DNA of 64,000 nucleotides from DATLZU01 sp051293835 (GTDB lineage Bacteria > Nitrospirota > Nitrospiria > Nitrospirales > Nitrospiraceae), in the NCBI GenBank assembly GCA_051293835.1, contig JBPKMA010000009.1, positions 62,001-126,000 on the forward strand, written 5' to 3'. This document shows positions 25,470-34,287 of the stretch, in pieces. Below the pieces are notes generated by a model. That model saw nothing but the letters and a program-made list of their open reading frames with translations. It was not told the origin of the DNA and made no database searches. Position 1 is the first letter of the stretch. Each line of letters opens with the position of its first letter. The position numbers and the translations under genes were made by a program.

Positions 25470-25525
25470 GCGAGGTGGGTAGAGGAGAAGGACGAAGAGC
25501 AGAGATTTTCTTCGTCACCCCTCGC
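25470..25525 (+). other. Large imperfect hairpin between two genes
   Basis: An inner eight-base stem GACGAAGA (25491-25498) with TCTTCGTC (25509-25516) is flanked by an outer pairing of GCGAGG..GGGT with ACCC.CTCGC. It lies between the Mrp gene and the PCP_red gene. There is no T-run, so it is more likely an mRNA structure or a dispersed palindromic repeat than a terminator. Confidence 0.45.
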
Positions 25526-25560
25526 CCCGAGTCCCCTGCCTCCTCGCTTGGGAGTGGAAA

Positions 25561-26313
25561 ATGAAATTCGTTTGCTTGAACTGCGAAACTTACATGACCT
25601 TCGAGAAAGTGGAACAGCCAGCGGAGGGTTCGCTGGGCGTGTTTTTCGGATGTCCCTCCTGCGGGGCCAAGTTTTCCATGGTGACCAATCCCGGCGAAAC
25701 GCAGATGGTGAGCGCGCTAGGTGTGAAGTTGGGCGGCAGAACGACGCCAGCGGAGCCGTTTGAAATGACTCGGAGTACGCTAAAAGAAGGCTCCCAGGCC
25801 ATGGTCGGACAGATGGCGGCCTACCTTAACGAGAAGATTCAGGGCGGGCAGCAGGCCGGGGCAGCAACAAACCCAGACGGACAAAGCAAGCCGGAAACCA
25901 AGTCAGGCGGGTGTCCGTTTTCGGCGATGGTGGCTCAAATGGGGCTCGCGTCGTCGGGAAGTCAGGCAAAACCCGGTTTGGTGACCTCCGAGTTCACATG
26001 GTCCCCTGATGCCAAGGACAAGTTGGAGCGGCTCCCGGCGTTCGTGCGTCCGCTGGTCCAGAGCAGCGTCGAGGCCTATGCGCGAAAGCGCGGATACAAG
26101 ACCATCACGCTCCAGGTGATGGACGACTCCAAGAACGATTCCGGCGATGTCGCCTGGACCCCGGAAGCTGAAAAGCGACTGGAGAACATTCCGGATTTCA
26201 TTCGCCCGATGGCCAAGCGGGAGATCGAACGGTTAGCGAAAGAGCGTGGTTTCTCGACGATCACGGCGCAAGTCATGGATGAAGCGAAAGAGAAGTTCAT
26301 GAAGTTCATGTAA
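25561..26313 (+). CDS. Zinc-ribbon protein with two PCP_red domains
   Basis: The 250-aa protein starts with CxxC pairs (FVCLNCETYM and GCPSCGAKFSM), a likely zinc ribbon. Two copies of the PCP_red domain, the small C-terminal module of light-independent protochlorophyllide reductase ChlB/BchB, follow: FTWSPDAKDKLERLPAFVRP (from about 142) and VAWTPEAEKRLENIPDFIRP (from about 197). Each ends with a helix containing a YKTITLQVMDD or FSTITAQVMDE strand. No chlorophyll genes are near. A linker cysteine (SGGCPFSAMV) is also present. The function is unknown, but a second PCP_red protein lies at 41108. Confidence 0.82.
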   Translation: MKFVCLNCETYMTFEKVEQPAEGSLGVFFGCPSCGAKFSMVTNPGETQMVSALGVKLGGRTTPAEPFEMTRSTLKEGSQAMVGQMAAYLNEKIQGGQQAGAATNPDGQSKPETKSGGCPFSAMVAQMGLASSGSQAKPGLVTSEFTWSPDAKDKLERLPAFVRPLVQSSVEAYARKRGYKTITLQVMDDSKNDSGDVAWTPEAEKRLENIPDFIRPMAKREIERLAKERGFSTITAQVMDEAKEKFMKFM

Positions 26314-26324
26314 GGCTCAGGCGC

Positions 26325-27128
26325 GTGGTGCAGGGGTGCGACAAAAGGCTCATCCGGTTGTACGGGGTCTTTTTCTTGGTCATCTCATGGTGCAACGTCT
26401 TCACCGCTTCGGCCTTCTCCTGGCACGGCGATTCGTCGTACGGTAGTGTTCGCGTCGGGCAGAACAGCCACGAGCATGTCCAGGGCGGAACATTGGCGCC
26501 ACACGCGCTGAAATGGGAAGGCTCACCGGAGGGAAAGGCCTACTCCGAGTTCAATCACCACGCGGCCGGGGTCTTCGTGATCCTGATTGGGCTCAGCGAA
26601 CTACGGGACGCGTTGGCCTGCTCCAGGTTCACCTGGAGCAGATTTCTCCTCCCGGTGGCGATGTCCGCGGCGGGAGGTTTTCTTTTGATCTGGAGCGATC
26701 ATGAAGCCTGGCCGGTTGGGCCGCTCAGCTTCGCCCAAACTTTTTTCGGCGATGACAAGGAAATCGTTCAGCACAAGACCTATGGTCTGCTGCTGTTGGG
26801 CGTCGGGGTGATCGAACTGCTGCGGCGGCTCGGCCGGCTCGCGCATGAGGCCTGGATGGTGCCGCTGCCCGCGTTGGCGATCATCGGGGGGGTGATGCTG
26901 TTCTGGCATGAGCACGGCGCGCATCCATCCGCCCACAAGATCGCCCTTCATCACACTGTCATGGGAATACTGGCGATCATAGCCGGCTCTTCCAAGCTCG
27001 TCTCCGGTTGGCAGGGACAACAACGTGGCGGGAATATCCTCCGGACGGGAGGCCGGTTGTTCTGGGAACTGGCCTGGGCCAGTTTGGTCTTGTTGATCGG
27101 ACTGCAGTTGTTGCTCTACGCGGAGTGA
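26325..27128 (+). CDS. Histidine-rich multi-pass membrane protein
   Basis: Not assigned to a family. The 267-aa protein has an N-terminal hydrophobic segment (YGVFFLVISWCNVFTASAF), a soluble His-rich loop (SWHGDSSYGSV, NSHEHVQG), then five or so membrane helices. Histidines sit at helix ends (EFNHHAAGVFVILIGL, LFWHEHGAHPSAHKIALHHT), as in copper or heme-binding membrane proteins such as CopD/PcoD or cytochrome b561. It starts with GTG 26325, AAGG upstream, 11 bases after the PCP_red gene. Metal or heme binding is inferred from the histidines only. Confidence 0.6.
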   Translation: MVQGCDKRLIRLYGVFFLVISWCNVFTASAFSWHGDSSYGSVRVGQNSHEHVQGGTLAPHALKWEGSPEGKAYSEFNHHAAGVFVILIGLSELRDALACSRFTWSRFLLPVAMSAAGGFLLIWSDHEAWPVGPLSFAQTFFGDDKEIVQHKTYGLLLLGVGVIELLRRLGRLAHEAWMVPLPALAIIGGVMLFWHEHGAHPSAHKIALHHTVMGILAIIAGSSKLVSGWQGQQRGGNILRTGGRLFWELAWASLVLLIGLQLLLYAE

Positions 27129-27158
27129 GCCTTTCCCCTGGCGGAGCGCGCTCGAGCG

Positions 27159-27467
27159 ATGCAAGCCGAACGTTCGCCGAAGCCGAACGTCAACCCCGCG
27201 ATTGCCGCCTCCCTCTCGGCGTTGTTCCCCGGGTTAGGCCAGTTGTACAATGGCCAATGGGCCAAGGGTGCGGCGTTTTTCTTCGCTGCGTTGCTGATCG
27301 TTGGTGCGCTGCTCAACGCGATCGACGTGGAGCGCTTCGAACAGTTGCTGCTGACTGGTGAAGTTCCCTCAAACCTCGGCTTGCTCCTGACCCTGACCAC
27401 TTTCCTGCTGTTGTTGGCGCTCTGGAGCATTGTGGATGCCATGCGGATGGCCAGGCGAACACGCTGA
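27159..27467 (+). CDS. Small two-to-three-helix membrane protein, TM2/DUF5683-like
   Basis: A 102-aa protein with NPAIAASLSALFPGLGQLYN, the GLGQLYNGQ pattern of small TM2-type or signal-peptidase-associated membrane proteins, then KGAAFFFAALLIVGALL and LLLTLTTFLLLLALWSIVDA. The role is unknown. It follows the His-rich membrane protein after 30 bases and may share its transcript. Confidence 0.6.
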   Translation: MQAERSPKPNVNPAIAASLSALFPGLGQLYNGQWAKGAAFFFAALLIVGALLNAIDVERFEQLLLTGEVPSNLGLLLTLTTFLLLLALWSIVDAMRMARRTR

Positions 27468-27602
27468 CCGAGTGATTTGGCAAGCACGGCTCCAGCGTTG
27501 ACACCCTCGTTGCGTCTGTGTTAGCTCTACCTCATTCCAAGCACACGGGAAATCATGTAGTACCTGGACCGCGTCGGGGTTCTTGGTCCAGAGGAGGGTC
27601 TT

Positions 27603-28355
27603 ATGGGCGGCCATAGTCACTGGGCGACCATCAAACGGCATAAGGCCGCGCAGGATGCAAAGCGCGGCAAGATTTTCACCAGACTGATCCGTGAGCTGAC
27701 CATCGCCGCGCGGCAGGGGGGGGATCCAGAAGGCAACCCTCGGCTCCGGCTGGCCATCGCCAAAGCCAAAGATGCGAATATGCCGGGCGACACAATAAAA
27801 AAGGCCATCCAACGGGGTACCGGAGAGTTGCCTGGCGTGACCTACGAAGAGTTTACTCTCGAGGGATACGGCCCGGGCGGCACCGCCTTGTTGCTCGAAA
27901 TCGCCTCTGACAACCGGAACCGGACGGTTGCGGAGATCCGGAGTCTATTGACGAAGAATCACGGCACCATGGCCGAAGCTGGCTCGGTAGCCTGGCAGTT
28001 CCAAAAAAAAGGCATTCTGGTTGTGGAGAAGGACAAAGTGGACGAGGACCGGCTGCTCTCCATCGCACTCGACGCCGGTGCCGAAGATGTGAAAGTCGGC
28101 GAGAAGACTTTCGAGGTCATCACCGGTCCGCAGGAGTTCGAGGCAGTCAAGAAAGCCTTGGCCGACGCCAAGATCGAAACCTCCCTGGCTGAGGTCACCT
28201 TCGTGCCGCAGAATTACATCAAGCTTGAGGAGAAGTCCGCCGAGCAGATGCTGAAGCTCATGGAAATCCTGGACGAGCACGACGACGTCCAGAAGGTTCA
28301 TGCCAACTTCGATATATCGGAAGAAGTCATAGAGAAAGTGGCCGCAGCGGGCTAA
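27603..28355 (+). CDS. yebC: YebC/PmpR-family translation/transcription factor
   Basis: The 250-aa protein starts GGHSHWATIKRHKAAQDAKR, the family signature, and has EEFTLEGYGPGGTALLLEIA and FVPQNYIKLEEKSAEQMLKL. Members were described as DNA-binding regulators; recent work also ties YebC to translation through stall-prone proline stretches. ATG 27603 follows GAGGAGGGTCTT. It precedes ruvA, as in many bacteria, but ruvC, often between them, is absent here. Confidence 0.94.
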   Translation: MGGHSHWATIKRHKAAQDAKRGKIFTRLIRELTIAARQGGDPEGNPRLRLAIAKAKDANMPGDTIKKAIQRGTGELPGVTYEEFTLEGYGPGGTALLLEIASDNRNRTVAEIRSLLTKNHGTMAEAGSVAWQFQKKGILVVEKDKVDEDRLLSIALDAGAEDVKVGEKTFEVITGPQEFEAVKKALADAKIETSLAEVTFVPQNYIKLEEKSAEQMLKLMEILDEHDDVQKVHANFDISEEVIEKVAAAG

Positions 28356-28459
28356 GGAGACGGCTGGCTGCGGGGACCCGCAGCTCCTTTGGCTGGTGTC
28401 TGGCGCCCGAGGCTGGTGCCTCCCGCGTTATCCGCGATGTTGACACATCACAGAATCCG

Positions 28460-29068
28460 ATGATTGCCTCACTCACGGGCCGACTGGTGTCCAAGGCACC
28501 CACCCACGTGACGCTCGATGTCCAGGGTGTCGGCTACGAAGTGTTCATTCCGCTCAGCACCTATTATGCGCTGCCCAATTTGGATGCCGTCACCTCGCTT
28601 CACATCCACACGCATCTTCGCGAGGATGCCATTCAGCTTTTCGGATTCCTGACGGCCGTCGAAAAGGAGGCGTTCGTGCTCCTGACCGGTGTTTCCGGAA
28701 TCGGTCCCAAGCTGGCGCTCAGCGTTCTTTCCGCATTGACAGTCTCCGATCTCGTCTCCGCCGTACAGGCTGGCGATGTGGAGAAACTGGCCACAGTGCC
28801 CGGTATCGGGAAGAAGTCGGCTGGTCGGATCGCGTTGGAACTCAAAGACAAAGTGGAGCGCTTCTCTCCTGTCTCGGGCAAGATCGTTCATCCGATCGCG
28901 GGTCATGTCGATCCGGTCCAGGAAGATGCCTTGTCCGCCTTGGTCAACCTGGGGTATCGAACCGCTGAGGTGAAGGAGGTCCTTAAGCGGGTCCGGACTC
29001 GCCGCGGCGACAGTCTCCCGCTGACGGACTTGATCCGAGAAGCTCTCAGAGAATTGGCAAGGGGGTGA
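28460..29068 (+). CDS. ruvA: Holliday junction helicase subunit RuvA
   Basis: A tetrameric junction-binding protein that loads RuvB. The OB-fold N-terminus (MIASLTGRLVSKAPTHVTLD), the two helix-hairpin-helix motifs (LTGVSGIGPKLALSVLSAL and LATVPGIGKKSAGRIALEL) and the C-terminal RuvB-contact domain (ALVNLGYRTAEVKEVLKRV) are all present in 202 aa. A Cys-rich gene overlaps or abuts the stop. Confidence 0.96.
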   Translation: MIASLTGRLVSKAPTHVTLDVQGVGYEVFIPLSTYYALPNLDAVTSLHIHTHLREDAIQLFGFLTAVEKEAFVLLTGVSGIGPKLALSVLSALTVSDLVSAVQAGDVEKLATVPGIGKKSAGRIALELKDKVERFSPVSGKIVHPIAGHVDPVQEDALSALVNLGYRTAEVKEVLKRVRTRRGDSLPLTDLIREALRELARG

Positions 29069-29073
29069 GCCAC

Positions 29074-29610
29074 ATGAGGATCGAGGCGGGATTCCAACGC
29101 GTAAGAAAGCGTTTGCTCGGCCGTGCGTTCATGTGGGGACTGCTCTTAGGCAGTATCCTCTGGCCGGTGGGGTCCGGTCGGTTCGTCGGTGCTGAAAAGG
29201 CCACCGAACCGAAAAGTATTCACAAAACCTGCGGCACCTGCCCCGAGGGCTATGCTACCACGGGCGTCACCACCGCGCCGGAAATCTGCAAAGACGGCGA
29301 GCCGACCCTGGTCCAATGTGTGCCGCTGGGCGCCAATATTCTGCCTGTCTGCGGCTCTTGCCCGGAGGGTTATGTGCAGATCGGCAGCTCATTGGTGCCG
29401 GCGCGTTGCGGCGACAAAGACGGTGGCTTGCTCACTCAGTGCCAGTTACAGCACATGGAACCTGTTTTCCCCGATCCGACCACAGGCGGCCTGACCTGTC
29501 CGCCGGATTGCGGGTCGACGCCTCCGCCAGGCCATGGCGCCCTCCCCTCTCCCCCCCAATCCCGCCCAGCTCCTGATAAGAAGAAAACCGACGAGGGGGA
29601 TGGATACTGA
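29074..29610 (+). CDS. Exported cysteine-rich repeat protein
   Basis: Unknown. After a signal peptide (LGRAFMWGLLLGSILWPVGS) two copies of a Cys-rich unit follow: CGTCPEGYATTGVTTAPEIC and CGSCPEGYVQIGSSLVPARC, each with a later cysteine in VQCVP or TQCQL, then a CPPDCG and a proline-rich tail. The cysteines would pair after export. ATG 29074 follows AAGGGGG; a GTG at 29065 overlaps the ruvA stop. The gene lies between ruvA and ruvB and overlaps the ruvB start by about ten bases. Confidence 0.7.
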   Translation: MRIEAGFQRVRKRLLGRAFMWGLLLGSILWPVGSGRFVGAEKATEPKSIHKTCGTCPEGYATTGVTTAPEICKDGEPTLVQCVPLGANILPVCGSCPEGYVQIGSSLVPARCGDKDGGLLTQCQLQHMEPVFPDPTTGGLTCPPDCGSTPPPGHGALPSPPQSRPAPDKKKTDEGDGY

Positions 29611-30619
29611 TTCCATGGGAGAACGCCTGGTGACAGGGCGTCTGGCTGAGGACGAGAGGGGGTTGGAAGCCTCGCTTCGGCCCCACACCCTGGACGAATA
29701 CGTCGGCCAAGAGCGGATGAAGGAATCCCTCCGCATCTGCATTGAGGCCGCCAGACGACGGGGAGAAGCGCTGGACCATGTGATCTTTTATGGACCGCCC
29801 GGCCTCGGGAAGACTACCATCGCGCATGTCATCGCTCATGAGATGGGTGTGTCCATCCGTTCGACCTCGGGACTTGTGCTGACTCACGCGGGCGATCTGG
29901 CCGCCATCCTAAGCAACTTGCAGGAACACGATGTACTGTTCATTGACGAGATCCACCGTTTACCGGCCTCGGTCGAAGAGGCGCTGTATCCGGCTATGGA
30001 GGACTTTCAGCTCGATCTGGTCATCGGCCAGGGTCCGTCTACGCGCACGGTCAAACTGGAGCTGCCTCGCTTCACCTTGATCGGCGCGACGACGCGCGCC
30101 GGAGCGCTTACGTCTCCCCTGCGGGACCGGTTCGGGCTGGTGCATCGGTTGGAATTTTACTCGCCAGTTGAGCTGGAGGCGATTGTCCGTCGCTCGGCCC
30201 GTTTGCTTGGTGTAACGATTGACGCTGCGGGGGCGGCGGAGATCGCCCGCCGCGCGCGGGGCACCCCGCGGATCGTGAACCGCCTGATCAGGCGAGTGAG
30301 GGACTATGCCCAGATCAAAGCTGAGGGCCGGATCACCCAACAGGTGGCGCAGGATGCGCTGGCGTGGTTGGGCGTGGATTCCGCCGGCTTTGATGAAATG
30401 GATCGGAAGATTTTGTTGACTATCATCGAGACGTTCGGAGGAGGGCCGGTGGGAGTCGAATCCTTGGCTGCCGCGGTTCAAGAAGACAGAGGCACGTTGG
30501 AGGACGTCTATGAGCCGTATCTAATTCAAGCGGGATTTCTCGAGCGTACTGCTCGAGGACGACAGGCTACCAGACGGGCCTTCGAACACTTCAAAAAACC
30601 GAAAGATTTGCTCTCCTGA
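29600..30619 (+). CDS. ruvB: Holliday junction helicase motor RuvB
   Basis: A hexameric AAA+ ATPase that drives branch migration. Walker A YGPPGLGKTTIAHVIAHE, Walker B LFIDEIHRLP, sensor 1 TLIGATTRAGALTSPLRDRF, arginine finger region and the C-terminal winged helix (GGGPVGVESLAAAVQEDRGT) are present. The start is ATG 29600 after GACGAGGGGG, overlapping the upstream gene; ATG 29615 is the alternative. Confidence 0.95.
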   Translation: MDTDSMGERLVTGRLAEDERGLEASLRPHTLDEYVGQERMKESLRICIEAARRRGEALDHVIFYGPPGLGKTTIAHVIAHEMGVSIRSTSGLVLTHAGDLAAILSNLQEHDVLFIDEIHRLPASVEEALYPAMEDFQLDLVIGQGPSTRTVKLELPRFTLIGATTRAGALTSPLRDRFGLVHRLEFYSPVELEAIVRRSARLLGVTIDAAGAAEIARRARGTPRIVNRLIRRVRDYAQIKAEGRITQQVAQDALAWLGVDSAGFDEMDRKILLTIIETFGGGPVGVESLAAAVQEDRGTLEDVYEPYLIQAGFLERTARGRQATRRAFEHFKKPKDLLS

Positions 30620-30871
30620 GCGGTCTGCCCAATGGATAGGCCTGATCCCGGTGATGGGTTTGTCTGTCCGAGCGCACGAAGTACGGCAGGTCGCTTCTCT
30701 CCAAGTGCCTGAATTGCCAAGGCTATCCTTGCAAAGTTTCGTTGCCTTCCTGTATCATTTTTTTCTTGGCTCCATGATTCGCCGTCATAGACGAGAATCC
30801 ACGCCCACCTGCCTTATCGTCCGCGATTCGGTCTGGCAATCCAATCGGTGAGCCTGGGGAGCCGAGCAAGG
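30620..30871. other. Intergenic stretch before the aromatic operon
   Basis: About 250 bases without a gene. It must hold the promoter of the pheA-led run. Only a weak AT-rich patch (TATCATTTTTTTCTTG, about 30752-30767) stands out. Confidence 0.35.
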
Positions 30872-31954
30872 ATGACTGCTGACAAGGACCTGCAGCAATA
30901 TCGCCGGGAGATCGACCGGATCGACGACGAAATCCTCCGTCTCCTGAACGAGCGGTCCAAGAACGTCATTGAAATCGGCAGACTGAAGAAACAATCGGAT
31001 CGAGATGCAAATCTCCACACCCCAGCCCGCGAGGCAGAGATCATCGAGCGGTTGATGCGTCAGAATCCGGGCCCCTTTCCCAACGAGGCGATCCGACCAG
31101 TCTACCGCGAGATCATGTCCGCATCGCTCTCTCTCGAGGGTCCGCAGAAGGTGGCCTACCTGGGACCGCGCGCGACCTTCACCCATATGGCCTGTATGCA
31201 GAAATTCGGCTCATCGGCCCAATACATACCGGTTACCAGTATCAAGGATGTCTTCAACGAAGTGGAACGGGGTCGGGCAAACTTCGGCGTCGTCCCAATC
31301 GAAAATACGACTGAGGGAGTGGTCAATCACACCTTGGATATGTTCATCGATTCCAATCTGCTGATTTACGGCGAGATCCTGCAGGAAGTATCCCATCACC
31401 TTCTCTCCAAAACTGAAACCATCGAGGATATCAAAAAGATCTATTCCCATCCGCACGCAATCGCCCAATGTCGGAACTGGCTGGAAACCAATCTGCCACA
31501 TGTTCCGGTTGCGGAAGTCGCTAGCACGGCGCGCGCTGCCGAGCTGTGTGTGGACGAACCGAGTGCCGCCGCCATTGCGTCGGAACTGGCCGGACAACTC
31601 TACGGGTTGAAAGTCGTACGGGCTCGAATTGAAGACAACATGAACAATTTCACCAGGTTTTTGATCCTCTCGCAGAAATCGCCGGAGCGGACGGGGAAAG
31701 ACAAGACGTCGTTGATGCTCTCTGTGAAAGACCGGATTGGCGCGCTGTACGACCTGTTGCGTCCTTTCGCCTCGCACGGGATCAACATGACGAAGATCGA
31801 GTCCCGGCCGTCTCGGCGCAAAGCCTGGGAGTACATTTTCTTCGTGGACATCGAAGGCCACGTGGAAGAGGATCGAGTAAAAAAAGCCTTGGAAGAGGTC
31901 AAGGGACGCTGCCTTTTCATGAAGGTTTTGGGATCATACCCGGCGCATGCGTAA
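30872..31954 (+). CDS. pheA: Chorismate mutase/prephenate dehydratase
   Basis: Makes phenylpyruvate from chorismate in two steps. The AroQ chorismate mutase domain comes first (YRREIDRIDDEILRLLNERS), then prephenate dehydratase (VAYLGPRATFTHMACMQKFG, FGVVPIENTTEGVVNHTLDM), then the ACT domain with the Phe-binding ESRP motif (MTKIESRPSRRKAWEYIFFV), which implies feedback inhibition by phenylalanine. ATG 30872 is preferred over GTG 30848. It starts pheA-hisC-aroF-tyrA-aroA. Confidence 0.96.
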   Translation: MTADKDLQQYRREIDRIDDEILRLLNERSKNVIEIGRLKKQSDRDANLHTPAREAEIIERLMRQNPGPFPNEAIRPVYREIMSASLSLEGPQKVAYLGPRATFTHMACMQKFGSSAQYIPVTSIKDVFNEVERGRANFGVVPIENTTEGVVNHTLDMFIDSNLLIYGEILQEVSHHLLSKTETIEDIKKIYSHPHAIAQCRNWLETNLPHVPVAEVASTARAAELCVDEPSAAAIASELAGQLYGLKVVRARIEDNMNNFTRFLILSQKSPERTGKDKTSLMLSVKDRIGALYDLLRPFASHGINMTKIESRPSRRKAWEYIFFVDIEGHVEEDRVKKALEEVKGRCLFMKVLGSYPAHA

Positions 31955-32068
31955 GGAACGCCAATCGGGACCGATGTTCGGTCCTGGCTGGGGAACCGCA
32001 AGCATCCATCCTTCGAGCGGCGAGTCAATGGGAAGGGGTCATATGTCACGAACGGGGCGAATGAAACC

Positions 32069-33145
32069 ATGGCGTTGAATGTCCACCCCGATATCGTCTC
32101 GCTGTCGCCTTACGTGCCGGGCAAGCCGGTGGAGGAGGTGCAGCGCGAGCTTGGACTTCCTCAAGTGATCAAGCTTGCGTCCAACGAAAACCCGATCGGC
32201 CCGTCGCCCAAGGCCCTGGCCGTGTTGGCAGAGGCGGCTGCGACGGTGAACCGCTATCCCGACGGCAGCGCCTCTAAGCTGCGGAGCGCGTTGGCCGAAC
32301 GTTGGAAAGTCACCCCCGATCACGTCATCCTGGGCAACGGATCCGATGAGATTCTCGGCCTGCTAGCGCGGGTCTTCTTGTCTCCTGGCGACGAAGCCGT
32401 GATGGCGGACCACACGTTCGTCATCTATAGAATGGAGGTTACCGCCGCCCACGGCGTGCCGGTGGTCGTGCCGCTTAAGGATTGGCGACATGACCTGTCC
32501 GCAATGGCCGACGCGGTGACGGAACGTACCAGGCTGCTGTTTATCTGCAACCCCAACAACCCCACCGGCACAATGGTCGACGCGGCCGAGGTCGAGGCTC
32601 TGATGACGCGGGTGCCGAACCATGTCGTCGTAGTCTTTGACGAAGCCTATTATGAATATGTCCGCAGCCCGATGTTTCCAGACAGCCTGGCTTATGTGAG
32701 ACAGAACCGCAACGCCGTCGTCTTGCGGACGTTCTCCAAGATCTACGGCCTGGCCGGGCTCCGCATCGGCTACGGAGTTGCCACGCCGGAAATCGTCGGC
32801 TATCTCAACCGGGTCCGCCCTCCGTTCAACGCGAACAGCCTGGCTCAACGGGCCGCGCTGGCGGCACTCGACGACGAAGAACACCTTGCGAAGAGCCGAG
32901 CAATGAATCAGCAGCAGAAGGAGATTGTCTGCGCGGAACTGGTTGCGCTCGGCTTCCAACCTCTGCCGAGCGAGACAAATTTTCTGTATTTCGACGTCGG
33001 GAGGGACGGCCGGCAGGTCTTTGAGGCGTTGCTGCGGCAGGGGGTGATCGTCCGACACATCGAAGGGCGGATGTTGCGGGTCACCATTGGCCTGCCGGAG
33101 GAAAATCGCGCGTTCTTGGCGGCCTTGAAGAAGGTCTTATCCTGA
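32069..33145 (+). CDS. hisC: Histidinol-phosphate/aromatic aminotransferase
   Basis: A fold-type I PLP aminotransferase of 358 aa with YVPGKPVEEVQRELGLPQVI, SNENPIGPSP, NPNNPTGTMVDAAEVEAL, FDEAYYEYV and the PLP lysine in RTFSKIYGLAGLRIGYG. The sequence is HisC-like. In this operon, between pheA and aroF/tyrA, it probably also transaminates phenylpyruvate and hydroxyphenylpyruvate, a second role known for HisC in several bacteria; that assignment is inferred from context. Confidence 0.93.
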   Translation: MALNVHPDIVSLSPYVPGKPVEEVQRELGLPQVIKLASNENPIGPSPKALAVLAEAAATVNRYPDGSASKLRSALAERWKVTPDHVILGNGSDEILGLLARVFLSPGDEAVMADHTFVIYRMEVTAAHGVPVVVPLKDWRHDLSAMADAVTERTRLLFICNPNNPTGTMVDAAEVEALMTRVPNHVVVVFDEAYYEYVRSPMFPDSLAYVRQNRNAVVLRTFSKIYGLAGLRIGYGVATPEIVGYLNRVRPPFNANSLAQRAALAALDDEEHLAKSRAMNQQQKEIVCAELVALGFQPLPSETNFLYFDVGRDGRQVFEALLRQGVIVRHIEGRMLRVTIGLPEENRAFLAALKKVLS

Positions 33146-33179
33146 GTCATTTGAAGTCAAGGAAGGTAAGGGGACAGCC

Positions 33180-34193
33180 ATGATCATCGTACTCAAGCCG
33201 GAAGCAACCGAACGGGAGATCGACCATATCCTGGATCGACTCCGCGAGCTGGGTCTCAAAGCGCACATTTCGACCGGACAGGAGCGCACCATTATCGGGG
33301 TCATCGGCGACGATCGCATTCTGCAAAATCAGCCGCTGACTGCGCTCCCCGGCGTGGAGAACGTTCTGCCGATCCTGGCGCCCTGGAAACTCGTCAGCCG
33401 TGAATTCAAAAAGGATAACACCATCATCGACGTGAACGGCGTCAAGATCGGCGGCAAGAAACTGGCGATCATGGCCGGTCCGTGCGCGGTGGAGCGTCTG
33501 GAGCTGACCGTGGGGATCGCCCATGAAGTTAAGGCGGCGGGGGCGAGCATTCTGCGAGGCGGCGCCTACAAGCCACGCACCTCGCCCTACTCGTTTCAGG
33601 GGTTGGGCCGCGAAGGACTTGATTACCTCCTGGAAGCCAAGAAACAGACCGGTCTGCCGGTCGTCAGCGAGATCCTGGATACCAGGGATATCGAGCTGTT
33701 TTTGGAGAAGGCCGACATCATCCAGATCGGTGCGCGGAACATGCAGAACTTCGAGTTGCTCAAGGAGGTCGGCGCCTATGACAAGCCTGTCCTGCTAAAG
33801 CGGGGACTCTCCGCGACGATCAAAGAGTTTCTGCTGTCCGCCGAATACATTATGTCGCGGGGCAACCGGAACGTGATGCTCTGCGAGCGGGGAATCAGGA
33901 CCTTCGAGACCCAATACCGTAACACGCTGGATCTAGCGGCGATCCCAACGCTGAAGGAACTGTCCCATCTCCCGGTCATCGTGGATCCCAGCCATGCCAC
34001 CGGCAAGTGGAACTTGGTCGCGCCGATGTCCAAAGCCGCCATCGCCGCCGGAGCGGACGGACTGCTGATCGAAGTGCACTCTAATCCCGAATGCGCTCTG
34101 TGCGATGGGGAGGAGTCCATCAAGCCGCCGAAGTTCAAAGAACTGATGCAGGATGTGAGAAAGATTGCGGAAGCGGTCGGCCGCGAAGTGTGA
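33180..34193 (+). CDS. aroF: 3-Deoxy-7-phosphoheptulonate (DAHP) synthase, type I-beta
   Basis: Catalyses the first step of the shikimate pathway from phosphoenolpyruvate and erythrose-4-phosphate. It has an N-terminal ferredoxin-like regulatory domain (MIIVLKPEATEREIDHILDR) and the TIM barrel with KLAIMAGPCAVERLELTV, LRGGAYKPRTSPYSFQG, IGARNMQNFELL, KRGLSATIKEFLLSAEYI and VDPSHATGKWNLVAPMS. It lies 35 bases after hisC. Confidence 0.95.
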   Translation: MIIVLKPEATEREIDHILDRLRELGLKAHISTGQERTIIGVIGDDRILQNQPLTALPGVENVLPILAPWKLVSREFKKDNTIIDVNGVKIGGKKLAIMAGPCAVERLELTVGIAHEVKAAGASILRGGAYKPRTSPYSFQGLGREGLDYLLEAKKQTGLPVVSEILDTRDIELFLEKADIIQIGARNMQNFELLKEVGAYDKPVLLKRGLSATIKEFLLSAEYIMSRGNRNVMLCERGIRTFETQYRNTLDLAAIPTLKELSHLPVIVDPSHATGKWNLVAPMSKAAIAAGADGLLIEVHSNPECALCDGEESIKPPKFKELMQDVRKIAEAVGREV

Positions 34194-34287
34194 GAGAACC
34201 ATCAGCCGTGCGCAAGCTGATCAACCGAATGCCTGATGTGCCGCGGCGTTCCCGTTTTGAAGGCCGTCTTTATCGGGTTGAACGTTC

